Shown here: positions 46,230 through 64,000 of the stretch, piece by piece | Numbering within the stretch: position 1 is the stretch's first letter | How the letters are laid out: each line of letters opens with the position of its first letter | From: Costus lasius | Lineage: Eukaryota > Streptophyta > Magnoliopsida > Zingiberales > Costaceae | Assembly (NCBI GenBank): GCA_027563935.2 | Contig: CM050450.1 | Coordinates: forward strand, 7,547,957 to 7,611,956 | Direction: 5' to 3' | DNA: 64,000 nt | The notes under the pieces: model-generated | Database searches by the model: none | Seen by the model: only the letters and a program-made list of their open reading frames with translations | What the model was told of the DNA's origin: nothing | Made by a program: the position numbers and the translations under genes

Positions 46230-46940
46230 GCAATGCTTTGATAGATCCTTTTTTACATAGATAAGTTAAATAATAAAAACAAAATCTAAAAATTTTTTTA
46301 CTAGTTGAACTAACTAACACTTTTAAAATATAGAGACTTAGAATAAATGATAATTTTTCAATAAATACGAAGAGTAAAATCTATCCAGCTGCCATAGATC
46401 TCGAATCTTACTGGTTAGATTGTCTCGTATCTAGTAAGAAAAATACTAGATCCTTTTATCAGTTGCTCGGTGCAATCAAGGCTCCGGGAATTGTTTGTCG
46501 GCACTCCCCAATGTTTGTGGATTTCTTTTGTGGTCGTTAAGAGCTGGAGATCGCTGCTAGGGTCATTAAGATATTCATTCATCGTGCTTCTACCTAAATC
46601 TGAGGGTGCTGGGTTGATTGAATCTTTTGGCCTTACATGCCTCGACAAGATTCTCTCTCTCTCTCTGAATGGTGTTGGCGGCCACTCTAGTAAAGAAGTA
46701 GATTTATTGAATGGTGGATGAATATCAGTGCACCTTCCTCAGCGTTAGAACAAATGCTTCCTTGTTGCGTGGCTTAGGCATATTAAAGAATTCATGCATG
46801 TCATTAAAGAATGGACGCAAGGGTAGGTATGTCAACATCTTAAATACCTATTTTTTTCATTTCATTTTTCTTTGTGTTTAAATCCATGTCCTTAGTTTTT
46901 TTCACAATAAATAAGGTTTAAGGTTGTATTTTTTTTTTGA
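46230..46940. other. intergenic between divergent MYB copy B and PHIP1
   Basis: No gene; a short CT repeat near 46653-46666. The two genes point away from each other. Confidence 0.45.
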
Positions 46941-47425
46941 AACAAATACTACTGGATTCAATGTGTTTTTTCTTTTTTTCCACTGTAAATTTTATCTAAA
47001 AAAAAACACAACTTAAGAGATATTAAAAAAATAAAAAAAGATATCTTTTAGAAAATACTTTCAATTAAATAATTGGAATGGTGCTTTTTATTGAAAAAAG
47101 TTTCTAGACAATAACATGTTTAGAAAAGTTAAGAAGAGTTAGAAAAATATTATCGTGAATAAACTTATTATAATGAGAAATTAGTAAAAATATTATCGTG
47201 ATTAAATATGGTATATGGATAGCTTATCCATGATAATAATAATAAGGGTGCTAAATTCTCATCGTGGATAAGTCTATACACGATAATAAGAGTATTATTA
47301 GATAGATTAGTATGGTAGATTATATGGATATAGTTTATCATTTATTCATGACATTTTTCAACCGTTTTTAACTTTTCAAGCCTGTAAATTGGCTAAGAAT
47401 TTTTTTCCCGTTTATTTACCTTAAT

Positions 47426-47462
47426 TTGGGCCCACTAATTTATATATTTCTAAGGCCCAACA
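47426..47462 (+). promoter_or_regulatory. site II-like boxes of the PHIP1 promoter
   Basis: TTGGGCCCAC and AGGCCCAAC lie about 125-160 bp upstream of the ATG. TGGGCC boxes are known TCP-bound site II elements of plant growth and translation genes. The role here is inferred. Confidence 0.5.
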
Positions 47463-47584
47463 AAATGCGCATTGCCGAACCGAAACCCTGCTCCCATCTC
47501 TTGCACATCACAGGGTTTCAGCTTCAGCCGCGGTGCCGTTGAGCCTCCCTCCCCTCGCGCTCGTTCGCTTTCCGATTTTTACCA

Positions 47585-50500
47585 ATGGTCCTCTCGAACA
47601 AGAAGCTCAAGAAGAAGCTACGAGACCTCGCTGCGGAGTCCCATGGCGTAGCACCAACAAGCGACGCGCAGGGCAATGATGTGAACCAGCAGTTGCAGAG
47701 CATCAAGGAGATCTTGAACTCCAAGTCCAAGAAGCGACCCAGAAGGAGTAAGAAGTCATCCAAACCCAGCAAGGCCGACGAGGAGAAGGAGGTGAGTGCC
47801 CAGGCCGGTGATGTGAAAGCGCAGCAGAAGAGTGGGAAGAGGAAGAGAGGTGATGGTGTTGCAGAGGAATCTGTGGATGTGGAACCGAAGGCGAGCAAAG
47901 GAAAGAAGGGAAAAGACAGGAAAAAAAAGAGACGGACGAAGGGTCAGGAAGAAAAGAATGACGATGGAGAAGAAAAAGAGAGCCCAATTGTTGATGGAAA
48001 CGATAAAGGGGCAGTAGAGTCATGCAATGCCGAACAGAGGTACACATGTTAATTATCGTTTGTATTACCTAGGTTCGCAAGGAAACTTTTACTAGAAAAG
48101 ATTTGATTTTGTGTATTCTGGAATGCTTAGATTGGTAAAATTGTAAAAAAGTTGTCTGATTTTTGCTCGTTTAAGACTAGTTAATTATCTGTTTACAGTG
48201 AACAAAACACAAAGGTTTATGTTGGTGGCATTCCGTATTACTCCACTGAGGATGACATCAGGAGCTTCTTTGAGAGTTGTGGCACTGTAAATGAATTGGA
48301 CTGCATGACGTTTCCTGAGAGTGGGAAGTTCAGAGGGATCGCCATTATTACTTTCAACGTTAGCTTAAATCCGTACTTCGTAATTAGTTTTTCTAAAATG
48401 AGTTATTATATATGCTATTTTTTACTTTACTTTTTCTGTATGTTTTATCTAACTTTTCTCTAAACTATATCAGAAACGCAGCATAAGGATAATTGTTCTT
48501 AGGCCCCATGGTGTACGCTTTTCTGAATTATATTGGTTTTCTGTTGCCATGCGATAATAGTTGAATAGCTCATGTTGCACGCTCTCTATGCATATCCATT
48601 AGATTGATATGACCTAAGGCCTTCATTAACATTGTACATTTTTAACAGAAGAGGATGAATAGAAGGATGGAGTGGCAGCGAGACAGAGCAATACCAGTTG
48701 CCTGATTTTTTCCTACTGTCATGCCATTCAAAGGACTCTTCATAGTTCATTCTGTCCATAGAAAATATATGATAATGGAAAATGCAACCTGCACATTGCT
48801 CATTACTCCAGTATCCAATAACTACTTCTGTGGCACATTAATTTTTTTTCTTGTTTTTCTAAGGATAATTAGAGCTCACAGTTAGCCTGCTTGTTATGTT
48901 ATGAAACAAGGGATAGTGCAAACGAGACAGGAGGATTTCTAACTATTATTGTGGCTTTCAATCATAGATAGGAATGACAATTTAACATGTTTGTTTATTG
49001 TTTTGGAGGACATATGTGGGTTGCTAGTTCTTACGATCCATAAAAGTCTACATATAAGTTACTTGTAATTACCTCGTTGTTTCAGTTTTTTATAAAAGGT
49101 ATTATATTTGTTAGGTTGCAGGTTTTTATTTCTTAGATTGTGTACAATAGCTTCACTGTTCATTCAAACATCAGCGCCTTTAAGTTCTTTTGTTTTTTGG
49201 TATAATAAAACCTTTAGGTGTATGCATCCATTCTCAAAATGGCTCCTTTTTGGTAGCAACATATAGAAATTCTCCTGTGTTTATACTTTAACACTTACAC
49301 TGTATTTAGTTGGGCAGACGGAATGTGAAAAAGGATGGAAAGTAAATAAATTTTGTGTTTAATAGGGCGGATGGAAAGTGAGAGAAGGAAAAATAGAAAG
49401 AAAGTTCCCAAACTTTTCTTCGAAATTGGATCCGCCCGATTTGGGCGGAAACACTCTTGGACGCCTACTCATCCGTATTCTCACCCTCGCGATTGTTGAG
49501 CCGCTGCCGACAATTTCGTTGATCCATGGAGAACATGCACAGTAGGCAGCGGCTCGCTTGGAGCAGGGCTGGAAGGCCCTCTTGGGTCCACGAGAAGCCT
49601 GCGAGCTCGCTGGAGACCGAATAGAGTAGGAGGTGGCCGAAAGTGTAGCACAACGAGGTCGCGAGCCAGGGGAGCGGTGGCTCCCGCTTCCGCTGGCAAT
49701 GCGCACAAGGGCGATGTGCCCTCAACCTGGAGCGATGGCTCTGCTTTCATCGATGTAGGGAGCATTGGCGGCGGCTGGCTTGGAGTAGGGTCGGAAGCCC
49801 TCTTGGGTTCACGTGAAGCCCGCGAGCTCGTCGGAGATCAAATGGAGCAGCGGCCGCGGCTAGCTTGAAGTAGGGCCGGAATCCCTCTTGGGTTCGTGTG
49901 AAGCCCGCGAGCTCGCTGGAGACCAAATGGAGTATCGACAGTGGTTGGCTTGGAGCAGGGGAGTATAAAAATTAAAAAAGAGATGTATATATCAATTCTT
50001 CAAACTTTTCTTCGTTCCAACTAAACACGAAGAGAGAGATACTCGTCACTTTTTTTTTCCTCTTATTTTCGTTTTTTTTTTCCACTTTTCGTCTGCCCAA
50101 CTAAACACAGTGTTAGAGAAGAGTATTGTATTTGCTTGACAAAAGATTTATCAGTGATTATCTCCTTGTGCATCTGAAACTATGATGATCGACCTGTAGA
50201 TAGACCTTTCATAGGTTCATACAAGAAAATTATTAATTATATCATACATTGTGTAATTTAATTCCATAATTAATTTCTTTATTAACTTTTTGAAAATTTT
50301 ATGGTTGATGACAAACTTTTTTCGAGTCTGTAATGATACAACTTTGGAACATAATGGTAAATTTTTATATGTCTCTAAGCTAGAGAGACGGTACGTACAT
50401 CCATCGATCTCATATTTTGTTGGTAAGAGAAACTTCAATGTATACATATTTATGAAGATAATTTATTTTTTTAATCAATCAATTGGTGTCTAATGGAGAA

Positions 50501-51931
50501 ACAGATAATGTATCCTTCTGTTTTTGGTCAATAGTGTGACTTCAACTGAGTAGTTTTTGTTGCATAGGAATTGTAGGCTCAGTCTTCTTGAGAATGAAGA
50601 TAAAGATATCCAGGTGTTTGGGAATCAAATGAAAAATTTTGAGTAGTTGCTATGGTTTAAAAATGAAATAGGGTGGATAAAATGCAGGAAGCTCTCACTA
50701 ATGTTAGATATGTAAGAAATCAATGTATGCAGATGTAAACCTAGTATGCGGACACTATGAATTTATAGACCTTGAATTAGTAGAACAATGTAGCCTTGTA
50801 GACTTATATAATTAGTAGGGCAGCTAAAGTCCCACGGATTATGCTTAAAGCCTGTGGTTCTCTATTACTTTGCTGTAATAAGTGAAAATGCAGACGCATA
50901 TAGCTTGCATGTGAACTTTGTCAGTAATTTAGAATCATATGCTTTTCTTGCGGAAAGGACCAGTTTTTCTAGAGGCAGGCACTTTTAAGAAGCAACTTTG
51001 CTGAGGTATATGAACAGAATGGGAGCATTAAACAGAATGGGAGCATTAATTTCATATTGGTCATGTTTGTGTTTAATCAGAACATGAACCTTGATGCATT
51101 ATACATTATGATTTTTTCTCGGCTGATATGGTTATTGGCTTCATGATTGTCATTCTTCTGCTTTTTCACTTGATTCATTGTTTGGTTATTTGTAGTTTTT
51201 GCATCATGTGTCTGCTTGATGTAAGGTCAGGTTCAGATGAATTCTTGCAAACATAAAATATCAGCATGTGTTTTACCGCAAATAATTCATTTATATCTGC
51301 TTCTTCTTTCAGACAAAATCTGCTGCAATAAAGGCTCTAACTCTAGATGGCGCTGATATGTAAGAATTTTGTTTAGTACAGTCAGTGCAGTCATCTATTC
51401 TGAATCCTCTACAACCTACTAATCATACACTCAACAATGTACAGGGGTGGATTTTATCTGAAGATACAACCATATATGTCCAATCGCGTTCAGAAAACAG
51501 ATTTTGCACCAGAAATGATGGAAGGCTATAATAGAGTATATGTTGGGAATCTCTCATGGGATATTACAGAAGATGACCTGAAAAAACTCTTCTCTGATTG
51601 CAAAGTCTCTTCCATCCGATTTGGTACAGATAAGGCCACAGGCGATTTTAAGGGCTATGCCCACGTTGACTTTGCCGACAGCGTCTCTCTGACTGTTGCC
51701 TTGAAGCTTGATCAAAGTATGGTCTGCGGGAGACCTATCCGAATCAGATGCGCCGTTCCTCTAAAGAAAGCTGAAACAAGCTCGAAGCCTGCTGTGAAGA
51801 AAGATGAGGATAGCAACCCTGGCGAAAAGTCAAAAAAGAAAAGACGAACATGCTATGTGTGCGGTGTTCCTGGACATCTGTCTTCTTCTTGCCCAAAGAA
51901 AGCTGCATCTTTTGGTGAGGGTGCGAGCTAG
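47585..51931 (+). CDS. PHIP1: PHIP1-like protein with two RRMs and a zinc knuckle
   Basis: Four exons: 47585-48039, 48199-48358, 51313-51359 and 51445-51931 (382 residues), all GT-AG and phase-consistent. The N-terminus MVLSNKKLKKKLRDLAAES matches the start of plant PHIP1. Residues 30-145 are lysine-rich and acidic. RRM1 begins at about 158 (KVYVGGIPYYSTEDDIRSFF) and RRM2 at about 252 (NRVYVGNLSWDITEDDLKKL, then GYAHVDF). A CCHC knuckle CYVCGVPGHLSSSC is at 357-370. Arabidopsis PHIP1 binds phragmoplastin and Rop at the cell plate and binds Ran2 mRNA; this copy has one knuckle where I recall two. The 2.95-kb second intron holds a TIR element. Confidence 0.92.
49298..50112. mobile_element. TIR DNA transposon, 815 bp, in PHIP1 intron 2
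   Basis: Ends CACTGTATTTAGTTGGGCAG (left) and the inverse of CACTGTGTTTAGTTGGGCAG (right), flanked by TTA at 49295-49297 and 50113-50115. The CACTG end with a 3-bp duplication fits CACTA elements. A TTA duplication and TTTAGTTGGGC ends also fit PIF/Harbinger, so the superfamily is open. The GC-rich centre has tandem repeats and no transposase. Confidence 0.82.
49549..49955. repeat. about 80-bp GC-rich units, three plus a partial, inside the TIR element
   Basis: Units start near 49549, 49770, 49856 and 49937. They share GGCTTGGAG-AGGG, GCCCTCTTGGGTTC, GAAGCCCGCGAGCTCG and GGAGA-CAAATGGAG blocks. The first two are separated by about 140 bp of unrelated sequence. Confidence 0.75.
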
Positions 51932-53444
51932 GGATGGATAGCTCATGTCCAGTGACCATCCTGTTGATTGATGAAATATTTTATACTTCTTAGTGTTATA
52001 CCAAGTAAGATAAATCAGAATTTTCCAATGAATAGTCAAACATTGATGTAGTATTACTGTAGCAATCTTTAGCTGTCATGACGCAGTTTCAATCAGCTTA
52101 TTGACATGTTTCAGGGCTCTCTCTTCTGTATACTCCTTTGTTATGGGTCATACTGCCAAATGGATCATGGAGCCGTAGCTGATAGTTCTCGACTGGATAG
52201 AACGCTGACTCCTGTTCTACTTCTACTGCTCCTGAGTCCTGAACAGCGGTATCAGTGCCCTATTCGTGCCGCAAATTTGAACTTACCTTTGGTGCCTTGA
52301 ATGTGCGCCCATGAGGACAAATATTCCTGGGACATCTAGCTGGTTCAAGTTTCATTTCCAGAAGCAAGCATCTGACACCACGCTGCAGTGCAGTATGGCC
52401 ACTAACCTGAATCACCAATGATATGCATCTTTCATGATTTGATCTTCCACCCACCTGAAAAGCTCACTCTGCTGGATTTGTGTGGAAGGCACAACTCTCC
52501 GGATGGGATCATGGGAACATCTCTACTACGAATGCACGCTTTCCACAAAATGCACTGTGCCAACTTGCACCTGTGAAGGTAAGCAGTATGTTTTCTTATG
52601 TTTAAAGTTTCGATGGGCACCAAAAATATTTTAAAACAATTTCATACTACTAAATATATCCAATAAATCACTATTTCAAGTATTAAATTCTGTTCCGTGG
52701 CGAGCAGCAAGCAGCGACCAGCCGTGCAATGGTTTCGTGACACGAGAATGTATGATATTTTGGAAACTTGTATGTCCATGATTGGGCCTGATTGCTAACT
52801 GCCCTGTCATTAAGTCGGTGTTGGGCATTTGATCACCCTTCAGTTCTGCACGCAACACTTGTTGCTACAGTGCACGAATCTCAGCGCATGGATCGTCGAC
52901 CAATAAATTGCCTCAATTAGGAAGGCAGAAGAATAACAACTGGCACTCGGTATGCTCCACAGCATTATTAATTATAGAAGTCGACAGAACCACCTGGTTG
53001 GGCCAAGAAATTTGGGGGACCAGACCCTAGACAGTTCTGCTCAAGATTTGTAGAATCAAATTTGCGCGAAAGCTATGTCTATCCGACCGATCTAAACGAT
53101 TGAACCTAGTTGACTCAAGTTAACTCTAGTAACCAAAGTGGTTGAACAAATATCAGGCTCAACATCTTCTCTAATCTCTAATTTATAAGTGCCAGCGTGC
53201 CACAGCGAGACATGCGCTACAGGCTGCACTTAAATTCTGTGTTTGAATCCGCCCGCTCGGCGCTCCCCCACCCCCCAAATTCTTTTCCTTTTTCCACTCC
53301 CTCCTCCCTCAATAGTGAATACACGCGCCACTTCCTCTCACTCTTCACTGCAATCTTTCGAGTATTTCCCTTTTTTTGGTTCTCACTCTTCACTGCTACT
53401 TCATCTGAATCATTTTCCTGTTGCCCTTTGGATCAGAAGGGACG
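51932..53444. other. PHIP1 3' flank and SOSEKI 5' flank
   Basis: No further gene recognised. A pyrimidine-rich leader just before the SOSEKI ATG is consistent with its 5' UTR. Confidence 0.45.
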
Positions 53445-54647
53445 ATGGCGGTGCCTGCTTCGCGTGAGAGGTTGGAGCCCCATCGGCAATGGAGGGACCG
53501 CGAGATGAGCCCAGAGAGGACCAAGGTGTGGAAGGAACCGAAGCCTAGGAAGGTCCCCGTCGTGTACTACCTCTCCCGCCATGGCCACTTGGAACACCCC
53601 CATTTCATGGAGGTCACCCTCTCCTCCACCGATGGTCTCTACCTCAGAGGTACGCCAAGCTCCGCCAAACCCATCGAAGCAGCTCGATTCTTCCGCTTTC
53701 TTGTTCTTGACGGCTTGATTTGTGATTCCTGTCTCAAGATGTGTTCGATCGCTTCAATTTCCTCAGAGGAAAGGGGATGGCAAATTTGTACTCCTGGTCT
53801 TCCAAAAGGTGGTATTTCATCGATTCTCACGCAGTTTCGCTTCCTTTTGTTGGGATTTCTTTTTTTATCATTTGATTTGGAACTTTTCAGGAGCTACAAG
53901 AACGGATTCGTGTGGCAAGATCTTAGCGAGGATGATCTAATCCACCCGGTCCACGGCCATGAGTACGTCCTCAAAGGATCCGAGCTTCTTCGACCCTTTT
54001 CCTTTCCAAGATCCCAAGATACCACCTCTGCCCTCAATCCGTCCGACGAAATTAGAAGAAACAGTACGCCTTGGGGATCCTTGGATTTCAGCGAGCACAA
54101 GGTCCGAACGACCGACAGTAAAACCGAGGCCGCCGTCACGGCAGCGGATGCGTCGACGCAGACAGAGGACGGGAGGCGCAGGCGTCGAACCCCCGGGGAT
54201 CGAGCGGAGATCCCGAGGGTTTTGGAGGTCGATCCCCCGGCCAACGAACTGGATCGCGAAGAGATCTCGCCGCCGCCGCCTTCTACGTCGAGCACGGAGA
54301 CCCTGGACACGCTGATCAAGGCCGACGGGCCGGGGGCGGTGGATGCGGGGACGGAGGATCAAGAACGGTCGGTGGTAACCTACGGCGGCGGAAGGATGCG
54401 GGCGTCGGCGATGCTGATGCACGTCCTCTCGTGCGGCTCCATCAACGTGAAAGACCAACGCGGCGGGCTCTGGGTGACGCCGCCGCCTGGGAAGGCGACG
54501 CCACGTGGAAGGTCAGATGTCAGCGGAGGAAAGGAAATGGACGACTCAAGTTGTGCGTCAAAGAGCACCCAAACCCAAAGTCCCTCAGAGGCTCAGAGCA
54601 AGGGTGGACGGTTAAAGTTAATAAGTGATCTTGGTTCATCATGTTGA
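53445..54647 (+). CDS. SOSEKI (DUF966) polarity protein
   Basis: Three exons: 53445-53649, 53739-53808 and 53891-54647 (343 residues), GT-AG. The N-terminal DIX-like domain begins VPVVYYLSRHGHLEHPHFME and continues DVFDRFNFLRGKGMANLYSW, SYKNGFVWQDLSEDDLIHPV and HGHEYVLKGSEL. SOSEKI proteins polymerise through this domain and mark cell-edge polarity at the plasma membrane downstream of auxin. The late motif LMHVLSCGSINVKD (Cys about 273) is the conserved short C-terminal motif of the family. The middle is disordered and serine/arginine-rich. The start at 53445 is preferred over an in-frame ATG at 53421 because MAVPASRERLE fits the family better. Exon 3 is GC-rich, giving long antisense chance ORFs. 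Confidence 0.92.
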   Translation: MAVPASRERLEPHRQWRDREMSPERTKVWKEPKPRKVPVVYYLSRHGHLEHPHFMEVTLSSTDGLYLRGTPSSAKPIEAARFFRFLVLDGLICDSCLKMCSIASISSEERGWQICTPGLPKGGISSILTQFRFLLLGFLFLSFDLELFRSYKNGFVWQDLSEDDLIHPVHGHEYVLKGSELLRPFSFPRSQDTTSALNPSDEIRRNSTPWGSLDFSEHKVRTTDSKTEAAVTAADASTQTEDGRRRRRTPGDRAEIPRVLEVDPPANELDREEISPPPPSTSSTETLDTLIKADGPGAVDAGTEDQERSVVTYGGGRMRASAMLMHVLSCGSINVKDQRGGLWVTPPPGKATPRGRSDVSGGKEMDDSSCASKSTQTQSPSEAQSKGGRLKLISDLGSSC

Positions 54648-55338
54648 CACACACGAGGCACGTGCCTTCTCTGTGTTAAAGCGGCCTAGCTTTGTTTTGC
54701 CTAAAATTTCGCAATTAAAATGTTTTAAAATGATATCTGTAATCAGTGCCGTATTGCCACTCGTCTGATTCCAGTTCACTTGGTTTCGATTTTACGTCGG
54801 ATTCAATTAATCACAAAAAATAGTTTCGGTTTCATTAAAAAAATAATCTTAATATTTATCGTATTCGTTGGGCCTTAAATATGAGATTCAGAATGCTCAA
54901 TTGGCCCAAATTAGTTTGTTTATCACTAAATTACGGGACGATTGTATTGCTTGTTAGACAGAGTTATCGGATCATTTCCTAAATGTTTCAACTCCAATAA
55001 TTTTTAAATTATAAAGATTAATTCATTATCACAGGGCAAAATCACATTTCTCAGAGAATGAATTTAAATTTCGCTGAAGATCACATCCAGCGTAGCAAAA
55101 TCACACACCAACCAGAGAAAGAAGGGACATAGGGGTGACGCACCGCGCATGCACGCGAATTCGACTTCCCAAAAAGTTCCTGCGGAACTCCACAACGGAG
55201 CTTTAACAAATTGCACTCGAATGCTCCTTACCAGTGGTGGCGGTTTCCATTTCTGTGCGTAACTCGGCAACCCCCTTTGCTCCGGTGCCCTCATCCCTCC
55301 GCGTCACTCATCACCGCTGATCTTCGTCGACTCCGCCA
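54648..55338. other. intergenic between SOSEKI and DHAR
   Basis: AT-rich; nothing specific seen before the DHAR leader. Confidence 0.45.
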
Positions 55339-63551
<8,213 letters not shown>

Positions 63552-64000
63552 TCAGCAGTTTTTTAGCAAAAAAGAAGTGTGTATTTCCTATTATCTAGTC
63601 ATCTAGTCTCACCAACTTGTGGTTTGTAGTAAGGATGTTTTATGACCCTCCCTTTCTCCTACTTATCACTTTGACCCTCCCTTGCAATATATCTACGCAG
63701 TAGTACTATGTAAATTAGGCTAATATAACAAGTAATTTAAAATGAAAAATAAAGGCGACTTGTAGTTATTTGTTCAGGTTTTTAGGAGAAGCTGTTTAAA
63801 TTATACAAATAAATTGTCATCTCTTCAATATTTTGTAACATTTGATGTTGGAAAAGGAATGATGTGATTTAAAAGGTTCATGACAAAGTTAAACTGAAAC
63901 TAAGATGACTATGTGATTTAGTCTGATAGAAATTTTAGTGATTATGTTATGTATTGTTCAAAATATAAACATATAAATATTATTTTTAATTGCATCATGA
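63552..64000. other. DHAR 3' flank
   Basis: AT-rich; no gene seen. Confidence 0.5.

Noticed and set aside
53937..54458. 173-codon minus-strand ORF across SOSEKI exon 3
   Set aside because: Antisense by-product of a GC-rich exon; arginine-rich low-complexity content.

Overview
This is a stretch of flowering-plant nuclear DNA. The evidence is spliced genes with GT-AG introns, plant-only protein families (DUF1635, SOSEKI, PHIP1, DHAR, R2R3-MYB), very long introns packed with LTR retrotransposons and MITEs, and AT-rich intergenic DNA beside GC-rich coding exons. That GC contrast fits a monocot, but I cannot name the species.

Genes, left to right. (1) The 3' part of an RluA-type RNA pseudouridine synthase (PUS5-like, + strand, six exons seen between 4555 and 21018). 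Its introns of about 6.5 and 8 kb hold a copia element, a copia relic, a hAT MITE and a hAT transposase relic. (2) A DUF1635 coiled-coil protein (- strand, 22644-23608). (3) Two tandem R2R3-MYB genes of the MYB48/MYB59 class (- strand, 33302-34088 and 45149-45949), separated by about 11 kb that includes a gypsy-type element. (4) A PHIP1-like protein with two RRMs and a zinc knuckle (+, 47585-51931). (5) A SOSEKI/DUF966 polarity protein (+, 53445-54647). (6) Dehydroascorbate reductase (+, 55339-63551), whose last intron is 6.4 kb of nested transposons.

Mobile DNA dominates the rest, and many boundaries can be fixed by target-site duplications (TSDs). They include a copia element with LTRs of about 125 bp and a 5-bp TSD (5356-10324); a gypsy-type non-autonomous element with LTRs of about 1.6 kb and a 5-bp TSD (35171-40678); solo LTRs at 27958-29323 (TSD AATGG) and 58612-62095 (TSD AAAAC); five hAT-type elements with 8-bp TSDs (2597-3377, 12670-13204, 40680-41081, 58087-58514, 59409-61137); a fold-back Mutator-like MITE with a 9-bp TSD (31296-31704); a Tourist-like MITE (32149-32279); and a TIR element in a PHIP1 intron (49298-50112). 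Two elements appear to carry gene fragments: a RING-H2 fragment in the hAT at 59409-61137, and a C2H2 finger fragment near 43.0 kb.

The most informative structures are a nest of solo LTR, then hAT, then captured RING gene inside the DHAR intron; a hAT MITE that landed across the exact outer edge of the gypsy LTR; and a segmental duplication covering each MYB gene, its flanks and the upstream region of PHIP1. No RNA genes, CRISPR arrays or prokaryotic-type operons were seen. All splice sites, domain assignments and duplications were read by eye and have not been checked by alignment or transcripts.
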